From Paenibacillus mesophilus (GTDB taxonomy: Bacteria; Bacillota; Bacilli; Paenibacillales; NBRC-103111), in NCBI RefSeq assembly GCF_005938385.1, contig NZ_VCRA01000017.1, forward strand, positions 1-64,000: DNA of 64,000 bases, written 5' to 3'. Positions 39,270-46,660 of this stretch are shown here, piece after piece. The notes beneath the pieces were generated by a model. It was given only the letters and a program-made list of their open reading frames with translations. It was not told the origin of the DNA and made no database searches. The translations under genes and the position numbers were made by a program. Position 1 is the stretch's first letter; the number at the start of each line of letters is the position of its first letter.

Positions 39270-40162
39270 TGCAACCCCTCCTCTTTATGGCCGGATGCGC
39301 CCTTCGTCAAATGAACGATCAGCTGCTGCAGCGATACGGGGGCGATCTCGAGTCCCAGCTCTTCGGCCTGCTTGCGGTCCGTGCCGTACAAATTGCCCAT
39401 GACGGTGGCCGACACGAAGCCTCCGAACGGTTCCCGGTGAATCGTTTCTTTGCCTGCCGTGAACGAATCGACCTTCGCCGCCGGACCGACCACGTTAAAC
39501 GCCCTTCCGCGTAAAGCGTCTGCATCCTCATCAATAATCAGCCTGCCGTTATCGATGACGATAATATGCTCCAATATGCGGCTCACCTCGTCGATCAAAT
39601 GCGTGGATAATACGATCGTACGAGGGTTCGCGGCATAATCCTCGATCAATCGGTCGTAAAATAAGCTTCTCGCTACGGCGTCGAGCCCCAAGTATGGTTC
39701 GTCGAATATGGTGAGCGGTGCTCGGCTGGCCAGACCGACCACGATGCCGACAGCCGAAAGCATTCCTCTCGACAGCTTCTTCACTTTCCGTTTCAGTGGA
39801 AGGCGGAAATCTCCGATCAACGAGTAGGCGTAGTCCCGGTCCCAATTGACGAAGAAAGACTCCGCTACCTCCAGCACGTCGACGACGCGGAAATTGTCGG
39901 GGTACTTCTGACTTTCCTTGACGAAGCAAATACGGCTGAGCACATTGTTATTCTCATAGGGAGCTTCCCCGAATACTTTCAGCTCGCCGTCCGTGGCGAA
40001 CAGCTGAGCGGTGAGCATGTGCATAATCGTCGTTTTCCCCGCTCCGTTTCTGCCGAGCAGTCCGTAAATTTTGTCCGGCTCCATCGAGAAGCTGATCTCG
40101 TTAACCGCCGTAACGTTCCCGTATGATTTCGTCACCCGATTCAATTCCACCGCATAGCTCAT
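39266..40162 (-). CDS. ABC transporter ATPase (YtrB-like)
   Basis: ATPase of 298 residues. Walker A GRNGAGKTT, degenerate signature LSRGMLSAV in place of LSGGQ, Walker B LTIFDEPYLG and switch His in STHL. The degenerate signature and Tyr-Leu after the Walker B glutamate are typical of YtrB/BcrA-like subgroups. A C-terminal extension of about 80 residues (SFTAGKETIHREPFGGFVSA) follows. It overlaps the regulator stop and the permease start by 4 bp on each side, so all three are translated together. Confidence 0.9.
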   Translation of the reverse strand: MSYAVELNRVTKSYGNVTAVNEISFSMEPDKIYGLLGRNGAGKTTIMHMLTAQLFATDGELKVFGEAPYENNNVLSRICFVKESQKYPDNFRVVDVLEVAESFFVNWDRDYAYSLIGDFRLPLKRKVKKLSRGMLSAVGIVVGLASRAPLTIFDEPYLGLDAVARSLFYDRLIEDYAANPRTIVLSTHLIDEVSRILEHIIVIDNGRLIIDEDADALRGRAFNVVGPAAKVDSFTAGKETIHREPFGGFVSATVMGNLYGTDRKQAEELGLEIAPVSLQQLIVHLTKGASGHKEEGLQ

Positions 40163-40530
40163 TTCGATTGCTCCCCTCTCCGTATCATGTCCGTCAATTG
40201 CTCCGCCGTAATGCCGAGCTTCTCCGCCTCGCGGACCATCGCTACGACGTACTGCTCGTAGAACTGTTCTCTGCGCTTCTCCATCAATACCCCGCGGGCA
40301 CCCGTCGCCACGAACATGCCGATCCCTCTCTTCTTGTATAAAATGCCTTGATCCACTAGCAGGTTGACGCCTTTCGCCGCCGTCGCGGGATTGATCTGAT
40401 AAAAGGATGCAAACTGATTGGTCGAAGGTACCTGCGACTCCTCCGGCAATCCGCCTGCAATAATGTCGTCCTCGATCCTCTCGGCGATTTGCACGAATAT
40501 CGGGCGGCTGTCGTCGATTATCGAACCCAT
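40159..40530 (-). CDS. GntR-family (YtrA subfamily) repressor
   Basis: A 123-residue regulator, the short YtrA type with no large ligand domain. The winged helix is SRPIFVQIAERIEDDIIAGG, then LPEESQVPSTNQFASFYQIN and PATAAKGVNLLVDQGILYKK. The C-terminus (EQFYEQYVVAMVREAEKLGI) forms the dimerising helices. It is the first gene of the operon, 4-bp overlap to the ATPase, with a good palindrome immediately upstream, which it likely binds to repress its own operon. Confidence 0.9.
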   Translation of the reverse strand: MGSIIDDSRPIFVQIAERIEDDIIAGGLPEESQVPSTNQFASFYQINPATAAKGVNLLVDQGILYKKRGIGMFVATGARGVLMEKRREQFYEQYVVAMVREAEKLGITAEQLTDMIRRGEQSK

Positions 40531-40546
40531 ATGTCCACCACCAAAC

Positions 40547-40572
40547 TGGTTAGTTACTTATGTAATTAACCA
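40547..40572. promoter_or_regulatory. Probable operator of the first GntR-ABC operon
   Basis: Inverted repeat TGGTTAGTTAC-TTAT-GTAATTAACCA, ten of eleven positions symmetric, 17 bp upstream of the repressor start. Placement and symmetry fit a YtrA-type autoregulatory operator. Confidence 0.72.
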
Positions 40573-40640
40573 TACAAGAAACGAACATACATGTCAACAT
40601 TGGTTCGCCTAATTTCGATAAATAATCTATAACGCAAACA

Positions 40641-40669
40641 AAAAAAGCCCGAGCATCCCGTGCTCGAGC
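40641..40669 (-). terminator. Terminator of the second GntR-ABC operon
   Basis: Minus-strand hairpin CTCGAGCA-CGGGA-TGCTCGGG followed by seven Ts. Confidence 0.88.
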
Positions 40670-40718
40670 GTTCTTGCCATGTGCAGTTATGACGGCGAAT
40701 ATGCGTCGTTTTCCTCTC

Positions 40719-40841
40719 CTACAGTATCAAACGGACGACCCCTGCAACGAGCATCCCCGTCAAAAGAAGCACGATCAGCACTCCCGTCGTATTGAGCCGG
40801 CCGTGCGTTTTGCCAAACCTGTGGAACATACGCAGCCACAT
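40719..40841 (-). CDS. Small membrane peptide (40 residues) in the second ABC operon
   Basis: A 40-codon frame begins at ATG 40841, seven bases after GGGGGAGG, only 27 bp behind the stop of the ABC permease gene and before the operon terminator. The product is basic at the start (MWLRMFHRFGKTHGRLNTTG) and then one hydrophobic helix (VLIVLLLTGMLVAGVVRLIL). It is probably a small subunit or regulator of the ABC transporter. No family recognised. Confidence 0.65.
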   Translation of the reverse strand: MWLRMFHRFGKTHGRLNTTGVLIVLLLTGMLVAGVVRLIL

Positions 40842-40868
40842 GCGCATTCCTCCCCCGTGGTCGTTATC

Positions 40869-41522
40869 TCACACATTTTTGCGTTCGAACAAGAAGACCG
40901 ACATCGTCCACGATACGATCAACAGCGCCAAACCGCCGCCGACCGTCCATAGCGACAAAGTCGGCAAATCCGCATCGAGTAAGCCTCCGATAAACACACC
41001 CGCATTCACTCCCGCCCATTCCATCACTCTGAGAGCGAGCACGCCGGCACCGCCAACCGCGAAGATTACGATAAAATCGAGCATTTGTACGATCCGCGTG
41101 CCGAAGGCGAAAAACATCGGGAAATAGATGGAGTAGAACAACAACAGTACCGCGATCGCAACCACCATTGACTTCAGGTCGAACCACGGCAATTCCCCGG
41201 CCGGAAGCACGAAGCCGGCGAGCAGGCGCCATAGCGTGGTCAGGAAAAAGGCTAGCGCCATGAACATGAAAATGCCGACATACTTCGATGTGACGATATC
41301 TTTTCTTCGTACAGGGAACGATACGAGCATGCGTCCGTTATTGTTTTTCTCGTCCATCTTGCTTGCCATTACGATCAGAAAATGGCTGAATATGGCGGCG
41401 GGGATCGCCAGCGGCAATCCTTCGAAAGCGCCGAGCAGGAAGAAGAAAAATCCGACGAACAAAAAGCCGAGACCGATAAACCGCTTCTGGATGCGGAGAT
41501 CTTTAATCAGCAGCTGCACCAT
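40869..41522 (-). CDS. ABC-2 type permease
   Basis: Membrane protein of 217 residues with about six helices (FIGLGFLFVGFFFFLLGAFE, then AIPAAIFSHFLIVMASKMDE, YVGIFMFMALAFFLTTLWRL, MVVAIAVLLLFYSIYFPMFF, LDFIVIFAVGGAGVLALRVM and TVGGGLALLIVSWTMSVFLF). The NNGRMLVSFPVRRKDIVTSK segment after the second helix is typical of ABC-2 permeases of this size. The start lies 20 bp inside the upstream ATPase gene, so the genes are coupled. It works with the ATPase at 41503-42378 as a two-component exporter or efflux system. Confidence 0.88.
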   Translation of the reverse strand: MVQLLIKDLRIQKRFIGLGFLFVGFFFFLLGAFEGLPLAIPAAIFSHFLIVMASKMDEKNNNGRMLVSFPVRRKDIVTSKYVGIFMFMALAFFLTTLWRLLAGFVLPAGELPWFDLKSMVVAIAVLLLFYSIYFPMFFAFGTRIVQMLDFIVIFAVGGAGVLALRVMEWAGVNAGVFIGGLLDADLPTLSLWTVGGGLALLIVSWTMSVFLFERKNV

Positions 41523-42378
41523 GTAGGCTTCCCTCCTGCGTATAGACCAAAATATCGTCCAAGGTAGGCTTCTCCACGAGAAACGGACTGTCGAACGTAT
41601 CCGCCTCGACGTGCCGCTTGGCCAGCAGCCCTTCGAAGCCGAGCGCCGTTTGCCGCAAGCCCCGGAATGGGAAACGGTCTGGCTGCAGCAGGCCGACGGG
41701 ACCTTTCACGAGCACATAGGAATCGAGCAGCTCTTCCTTCGTCCCGCAAAACTTCAGCTCTCCGCGGCCCATATGGATAATATAATCGGCGATTCGCTCC
41801 AGGTCCGTGCTGATATGGGTCGAGAATAACACCGATTTGCTGCCGTCGCGGATATAGGCGCTCATCATCGTTAAAATCTCCCTGCGGAACACGGGATCGA
41901 GCCCAGAAGTCGGCTCATCCATGATCAGAAGCTCCGGTTCATGCGACAAAGCCGCGGCCAGCGCGAACTTCGTCTTCATTCCTTTGGACAAATCGCGTAC
42001 TTTCCTTCGCTCCGGCAGTCCGAACTGCTGCAAATATTGTTGGAATGCGGTTTCGTTCCAGGTCGGGTAAAAGGAGGCGATAATCTTCTTCATTTCCCGG
42101 ATGGAGAGATGGTTGTAAAAGAAGTCTTCATCGTACACGAATCCGATCCGACGCTTAATATCGCACTCGTACTCCCGGTAAGACCGGCCGAAGAGGAGCA
42201 CCTCCCCTTTCTCGGGCCGGATCATGTTCATGATCGACCGGATGAGCGTCGTTTTCCCCGCACCATTAGGTCCGATCAGACCGGTAATATAGCCGCCTTC
42301 CACATGGAAATTCAGCTCCTGCAAAGCAAAATCTCCGTTTCTTATGTTGCAATTCCGGAATTCGATCGCTTTCATCAT
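41503..42378 (-). CDS. ABC transporter ATPase
   Basis: ATPase of 291 residues: Walker A GPNGAGKTT, signature LSKGMKTKF (degenerate), Walker B LLIMDEPTSG, switch His in STHI. A C-terminal tail of about 70 residues (PFRGLRQTALGFEGLLAKRH) follows the ATPase. It is related to the ATPase of the neighbouring operon at 39266 but clearly a different subgroup. The ATG overlaps the upstream repressor stop by 4 bp, with GGAGAGGAG close before. Confidence 0.92.
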   Translation of the reverse strand: MMKAIEFRNCNIRNGDFALQELNFHVEGGYITGLIGPNGAGKTTLIRSIMNMIRPEKGEVLLFGRSYREYECDIKRRIGFVYDEDFFYNHLSIREMKKIIASFYPTWNETAFQQYLQQFGLPERRKVRDLSKGMKTKFALAAALSHEPELLIMDEPTSGLDPVFRREILTMMSAYIRDGSKSVLFSTHISTDLERIADYIIHMGRGELKFCGTKEELLDSYVLVKGPVGLLQPDRFPFRGLRQTALGFEGLLAKRHVEADTFDSPFLVEKPTLDDILVYTQEGSLHGAAAD

Positions 42379-42773
42379 CCCTGCTCCTCTCCGTAGAAAA
42401 GATCGATTAAACCGATTACGTCCGCCTTCTTCAAGCCGAGCGCCTTGCTCTCCGCGGCGATTTGCCGGATACGCTCCTCCAGCTGCCGGTATTTCGCCTC
42501 CCGGATCGATTCCTTGTTCTTCTCCGAAACGAAGGTGCCTTTGCCCGCAACGGACATGACGAGACCTTCCTGCTCCAGCTCGTCATATGCTCTCTTCGTC
42601 GTGATGACGCTGATCTGCAAGTCGTGCGCCAAATTGCGGATCGATGGCAGCGGCTCTCCTTCCACGAGCTGACCGGACAAGATTTGCTTCTTGATCTGTT
42701 CTTTGATCTGTTGATAAATCGGTTCTCCCGATGCAAGCGATACAGAAAGGTTCATGGTGACCGCCTCTTTCAA
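42375..42773 (-). CDS. GntR-family (YtrA-type) repressor, second operon
   Basis: A 132-residue regulator with winged helix SGEPIYQQIKEQIKKQILSG, then EGEPLPSIRNLAHDLQISVI and TTKRAYDELEQEGLVMSVAG, plus a helical dimerisation tail (EAKYRQLEERIRQIAAESKA). It is the first gene of a four-gene operon (repressor, ATPase, permease, 40-residue peptide). A 33-bp palindrome with perfect 10-bp arms lies 13 bp upstream of the start and is probably the target. The ATG follows an AAAGAGGCGG site. Confidence 0.9.
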   Translation of the reverse strand: MKEAVTMNLSVSLASGEPIYQQIKEQIKKQILSGQLVEGEPLPSIRNLAHDLQISVITTKRAYDELEQEGLVMSVAGKGTFVSEKNKESIREAKYRQLEERIRQIAAESKALGLKKADVIGLIDLFYGEEQG

Positions 42774-42785
42774 ATCCGTTTATAA

Positions 42786-42818
42786 CTGTACATATCCGTA
42801 TATATCGTATATGTACAG
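42786..42818. promoter_or_regulatory. Operator palindrome of the second GntR-ABC operon
   Basis: Perfect inverted repeat CTGTACATAT (42786-42795) and ATATGTACAG (42809-42818) around an AT-rich 13-bp centre. It lies directly upstream of the repressor gene, in an AT-rich stretch that should hold the promoter. Confidence 0.75.
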
Positions 42819-42854
42819 TATATATTATCGTTTCTTTTTGTCAACCTCTAACAA

Positions 42855-42899
42855 CAAAAAAACCACATGAAGACGTCAGTTCGAACGTCATCCATGTGG
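42855..42899 (-). terminator. Terminator of the arylamine N-acetyltransferase gene
   Basis: Minus-strand hairpin CCACATG...CATGTGG with inner GACGT/ACGTC pairing, followed by seven Ts. Confidence 0.85.
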
Positions 42900-42929
42900 A
42901 TTATAAAAGCTCTCAGCCGGGCTGCGCCA

Positions 42930-43715
42930 TTAGTCAAGCACAATACCGAAATAAGTTTTCAACGCTTCGTCGTACTCTTCTTTCGTCTGAGGGGTGAACG
43001 CCCGCACTCCTTCCGCCGTGAAAATACGGAACTCCTCTCCGGCAATCGTGTTGCGCCCCTCCTTCGTACGGATAGCCGCCATCGCGCCTCTTGTGAAAAT
43101 CGAGTCCGGGGCATTCTCGCACCAATAGCTGGCCATCACATAATCATACGGCAACTGCGGCTCTTCGGTGAACGAGTACAGCCGGCACCATTGTCCATGC
43201 TTCCGCTCGCACAGCATCCAGCCAAAGTAAGAATCGCGTTCCAGCCGGTAAAGCTCGTCGCCCTGCGCATGCTCCAGCCTCTCGACCATCCGGATCGGCC
43301 GCCGTGGCACGATGCCGCCTACGCCTACATCGCACAAATAGCTCCCGTCTCCGGCTTCGACCTTCAACACATGATGGCGCCGCTTCGGAGGCGGATTCGG
43401 CTCGTCGCGCCAAAACCGGGCGAAATAGTCGGTGACCGTATATCCCAGCTCCCGCAGCAGCCAGCCGAACAAGGCGTTCAGCTCGAAGCAGTAGCCGCCG
43501 CGGCGGCGAACGACGATTTTGTCGTACAAGCTGCCGGTTTCCAGCGAAAGCGGGGTACGTTGCAAAATATCCAAATTTTCGTACGGCACCGTATGCAGGT
43601 GGCATTCCTGCAGGCCGGCGAGAGCTTCCGCGCCGCCGTCCAGCGGACCGTTGTAGTCGATCCGGTCCAAGTAGGCCCGTACTTCGGGTTTCAAGCTATC
43701 GCGATTGTCGGTCAT
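42930..43715 (-). CDS. Arylamine N-acetyltransferase
   Basis: Cytoplasmic enzyme of 261 residues transferring acetyl groups from acetyl-CoA to arylamines or hydroxylamines. The catalytic triad is readable: Cys in RRGGYCFELNALFGWLL, His in RRHHVLKVEAGDGSYL, Asp in YLCDVGVGGIVPRRPI. N-terminal KPEVRAYLDRIDYNGPLDG and LHTVPYENLDI are also standard for the family. The ATG 43715 follows GGAAGGAG by seven bases; a longer frame extends into the upstream repeat element and lacks a site. Single gene with terminator; no neighbour suggests a specific substrate. Confidence 0.92.
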   Translation of the reverse strand: MTDNRDSLKPEVRAYLDRIDYNGPLDGGAEALAGLQECHLHTVPYENLDILQRTPLSLETGSLYDKIVVRRRGGYCFELNALFGWLLRELGYTVTDYFARFWRDEPNPPPKRRHHVLKVEAGDGSYLCDVGVGGIVPRRPIRMVERLEHAQGDELYRLERDSYFGWMLCERKHGQWCRLYSFTEEPQLPYDYVMASYWCENAPDSIFTRGAMAAIRTKEGRNTIAGEEFRIFTAEGVRAFTPQTKEEYDEALKTYFGIVLD

Positions 43716-43822
43716 TAGTCGACTCCTTCCCGGTACGTTCGTGACACCATCATAGCAAGCCGCCGCCGATTGAACAAGACTGTTTGTCCGGAAGGAGACG
43801 GTCTTTCGGCTTCTAAACCAAT

Positions 43823-43873
43823 CCCCCAGAAGTGAAGATCCGCTTCGTAGCTTATTCCTATTACTTCTGGGGG
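43823..43873. repeat. Intergenic hairpin repeat, copy 1
   Basis: Arms CCCCCAGAAGT (43823-43833) and ACTTCTGGGGG (43863-43873) pair perfectly around GAAGATCCGCTTCGTAG-like core. Core and layout match the three copies before pyrR (56837-57016), but the arms differ from those with pairing preserved. No gene is seen between 43716 and 43961. Confidence 0.75.
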
Positions 43874-43961
43874 AGCCCCCGTTATCCACAGAAATTGGCT
43901 TCGCATAATTTCCTAAACAAAAATAAAACCGGTCCCCCATTACGGAGAGACCGATTCCTCA

Positions 43962-44867
43962 TCACGACAAATACTCGCCGACCTTCCTCCGTAAAAAACG
44001 GACCGATTCCGCCATCTCCTCCAACCCGTTCACCCCGTCTTCGACGGAAATCCAGTTACGGAAGACCGTATGGCGCAGCACGCCGAAAATACGGTCGTAG
44101 TCGTTCATCCCCTTGCCGATAACCCCGTGAGCAAGCGCTTCGGAATAGCCCTTAAGCGAGTAATGCTTCAGCGACTCCAGCGTATAGCCTTCCTTCAAAT
44201 ACCGGTCGCTCGCGTGCATCGTCAGCAGACGATCCTTCACCCTGTCCAGCAGCTCCAATGGGTCTTCTCCGGCCACGATCGCATTGGACGGATCGTAATT
44301 GACTCCGAACCAAGGGGACGATATTTGCCCGATGATTTCCATATAGAGGTCGGAAGCTTGCGCGAACTCCGGATATTGCCACAAGCCGTCCTTGTAATGG
44401 TTTTCCATGACGAGGTGGACGCTCCTGCGCTCCGCGTACGGAAGCAATGCTTCGATTCCTTGCACCGTCCACCGGATACCGTCCTCCCTGCTTACACCTG
44501 GGCGGTTCTGTCCGGACAATACCCGGCAGCTGCGGAATTCCGGCGGTCCTAGATACGCCATCACCTCGATCATTTCCTTCATCCTGCTCAGTTCGTTGTC
44601 GCGATAGGCTGGATCCGGATGAGTGAAATCGGGGGACGAGCACATCATCGAAATTTCCAGGCATTGTCGGGACGCCGCATCCTTGATTTGACGCAAATAC
44701 GACTCATCCGTCCGTTCCAGAAACAACGGGTACAGCTCCAGACCGTCCGCCCCCAGCGTCCCCGCCTGCTCGATCCATTCGAACAGGCTCATCGAGCCGT
44801 CGACGAGCTCGTTCATGAATCCTTTCGGAAAAACCGCTATTTTCGCCGTGCCGCTCCCCCGCTTCAA
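43962..44867 (-). CDS. Sugar phosphate isomerase/epimerase (xylose isomerase-like TIM barrel)
   Basis: A 301-residue TIM-barrel protein of the AP-endonuclease-2/xylose-isomerase-like family, members of which interconvert keto sugars or their 3-epimers with a divalent metal. Metal-ligand regions appear as HLVMENHYKDGLWQYPEFAQ (Glu), WFGVNYDPSNAIVAGEDPL (Asp), LLTMHASDRYLKEG (His-Asp) and WISVEDGVNGLEEM (Glu). TTG start overlaps the dehydrogenase stop (TTGA) with GGGGGAG five bases before; a longer in-frame stretch lies inside that gene. It is the last gene of the operon. The exact sugar is unknown. Confidence 0.82.
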   Translation of the reverse strand: MKRGSGTAKIAVFPKGFMNELVDGSMSLFEWIEQAGTLGADGLELYPLFLERTDESYLRQIKDAASRQCLEISMMCSSPDFTHPDPAYRDNELSRMKEMIEVMAYLGPPEFRSCRVLSGQNRPGVSREDGIRWTVQGIEALLPYAERRSVHLVMENHYKDGLWQYPEFAQASDLYMEIIGQISSPWFGVNYDPSNAIVAGEDPLELLDRVKDRLLTMHASDRYLKEGYTLESLKHYSLKGYSEALAHGVIGKGMNDYDRIFGVLRHTVFRNWISVEDGVNGLEEMAESVRFLRRKVGEYLS

Positions 44868-45928
44868 GCCGGCTCCCCCTTTGCCGCCCCGGCATGGGGC
44901 AGCACGATCGATTTGGCATGGGCGAGAGAGTCCATCTCGTCGAACGCCCGCTTCCAATCGTCGATCGGATACGATTTCGTCATCGGCAGCGGATCTAGCT
45001 CGCCTCTCGCCATAAGCAGCAGCACTTTTTCCCACATCGGCCAATTGTGGCTGAACGAGCCTTGCAGACGGGCCGCCTTCTGAATGAGCGGATCCAGCGA
45101 GAAGCCAACCGGTGCCGGCCCCCAGCCGATTTTCGTAATTTGTCCGCCGGGCCTTACGAGGTCGATGCTCTGCTTCAGCGTAACGGAAATACCGACCGCA
45201 TCGAGCACTAGGTCAGGGCCCAGACCGTCACCGTATTGGCGGATTTCGGCTGCAACATCGGTCTCCTCCGCTACGAGAACTTGATCGGCCCCGAATCGGC
45301 AGGCGACTTCCAGCCGGCTTTTGTCCCTGTTTGTTCCTACGACGGTAATTCTTCCGGGGGAATACAGCTTCGCCACCTGAACGGCCATCAGACCGATCGG
45401 ACCGGGACCGAATACGACGACATCATCGCCAGGACGAATGTGCGAATGGTAAGCGACTGCATTGTAAGCCACGCATGCGGGCTCTGTCATCGCCGCCGCT
45501 TCGAAGGAGACGTTGTCGGGAATGGCATGGCAGATCGCCTCCCGGGAACGCAAATATTCGGCCATCGCGCCATCTTCCAGCACGCCGTACCCTCTCCTAT
45601 CCGGACATAAATTATAGAGTCCGGTACGGCAGTAGACGCAGCTGTCGCATACATAAGCCGGCGTCTCGCTGACTACGCGATCCCCTACTCGGAACAGCGT
45701 AACGCCGGGTCCGGTTTCCACGACGATGCCGGAGTATTCATGCCCCAGTGTCACAGGGCGGTTGACCGGGAATCCTTGCGAATTATGGTACATATGCAGA
45801 TCGCTGCCGCATACGCCTGCCGCCATCACTCGGATAATGATATCTTTCGGACCTTCGATCCGCGGCGCGGCGACGTCGCGCAGCTCTACTTTACCGGGTC
45901 CGTCCGCATAATTGACTACCGCCTTCAA
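44864..45928 (-). CDS. Zinc-dependent MDR alcohol/polyol dehydrogenase
   Basis: Medium-chain dehydrogenase of 354 residues, similar to sorbitol, threonine or galactitol-phosphate dehydrogenases. Catalytic zinc ligands lie in GVCGSDLHMYHNSQG and LGHEYSGIV. The structural zinc is bound by the four cysteines in CDSCVYCRTGLYNLC. The Rossmann fold has VVVFGPGPIGLMAVQVAKLY and ITVVGTNRDKSRLEVA. It probably oxidises a sugar alcohol or the hydroxyl of a sugar acid using NAD. It overlaps the HUMPS-type gene upstream by 4 bp and the isomerase gene downstream by 3 bp, so products are made together. Confidence 0.9.
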   Translation of the reverse strand: MKAVVNYADGPGKVELRDVAAPRIEGPKDIIIRVMAAGVCGSDLHMYHNSQGFPVNRPVTLGHEYSGIVVETGPGVTLFRVGDRVVSETPAYVCDSCVYCRTGLYNLCPDRRGYGVLEDGAMAEYLRSREAICHAIPDNVSFEAAAMTEPACVAYNAVAYHSHIRPGDDVVVFGPGPIGLMAVQVAKLYSPGRITVVGTNRDKSRLEVACRFGADQVLVAEETDVAAEIRQYGDGLGPDLVLDAVGISVTLKQSIDLVRPGGQITKIGWGPAPVGFSLDPLIQKAARLQGSFSHNWPMWEKVLLLMARGELDPLPMTKSYPIDDWKRAFDEMDSLAHAKSIVLPHAGAAKGEPA

Positions 45929-46620
45929 CCCGCTTCCCCCGCTTTCCGCCCGCTTTTCACTTCCGCCACGACCTGCCGCAAAATGCGGAACAGCTCATCG
46001 CGGTTCGTACTCGGCTTGAACACCTTCTTGTCGATCACGAGAGGGGCTCCCAGCACGACGAGCGGAGCGCCGTGCTTCGGCATTTCGGCCGCCTGCGCGA
46101 TCGATAATCCCCCGACCGCCTGAACGGGTACCCGGACGGCACTGACCACCCGATGAAGATGATCGAACGGGGTTCTCGCCGGATCTTCCCCTCTCTCATC
46201 GAACCCGGTATGGACGATAATGTAGTCCGCGCCGTTCTCCTCAAGCATTAATGCGCAGGCGACCGGATCGGGGGCGGCCATAATATCTCCCATGACGGCG
46301 ATGCCGTACTGTTTCGCCGCCCGGACGACCGCCCGAATCGTCGCGGGATGCGCCACGCCCATCACGACAACATGCGTGGCACCCGCTTTCGCCATCATCT
46401 CCGCTTCCAAATAACCGCCGTCCATCGTCTTCAAATCGGCCACGATCGGATGATGCGGGAACGCCTTGCGCAAAGCCGCGACGGCATGAAGTCCTTCGCC
46501 GAGCAGCAGCGGCGTTCCGGCTTCCAGCCAGTCGACGCCCGCTTCTACGGCAATCTCCGCTATTTCGAGCGCTTCTCTTATGGTTGTAACGTCCAGCGAT
46601 ATTTGCACGATCGGTTCCAT
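45925..46620 (-). CDS. HUMPS-family protein (hexulose-6-phosphate synthase / keto-gulonate-phosphate decarboxylase like)
   Basis: A 231-residue TIM-barrel enzyme of the orotidine-phosphate-decarboxylase superfamily. Its motifs match 3-hexulose-6-phosphate synthase and 3-keto-L-gulonate-6-phosphate decarboxylase: VDWLEAGTPLLLGEGLHAVA, then PIVADLKTMDGGYLEAEMMA (the D-x-K-x-x-D signature), and VVVMGVAHPATIRAVVRAAK. No phosphohexuloisomerase partner is encoded next to it, so formaldehyde fixation is unlikely and a decarboxylase or aldolase role on a sugar phosphate is as likely. ATG 46620 after GGAGAG. It overlaps the dehydrogenase by 4 bp. Confidence 0.85.
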   Translation of the reverse strand: MEPIVQISLDVTTIREALEIAEIAVEAGVDWLEAGTPLLLGEGLHAVAALRKAFPHHPIVADLKTMDGGYLEAEMMAKAGATHVVVMGVAHPATIRAVVRAAKQYGIAVMGDIMAAPDPVACALMLEENGADYIIVHTGFDERGEDPARTPFDHLHRVVSAVRVPVQAVGGLSIAQAAEMPKHGAPLVVLGAPLVIDKKVFKPSTNRDELFRILRQVVAEVKSGRKAGEAG

Positions 46621-46660
46621 CGGAACTCTCCTTTTCGGTTGTCCTATCAAATTAGGAGCT

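Noticed and set aside
45925..46620. Ribulose-monophosphate formaldehyde-fixation enzyme pair
   Set aside because: The HUMPS protein would fit, but the required 6-phospho-3-hexuloisomerase is not encoded nearby; the two isomerases have the xylose-isomerase-like fold instead.
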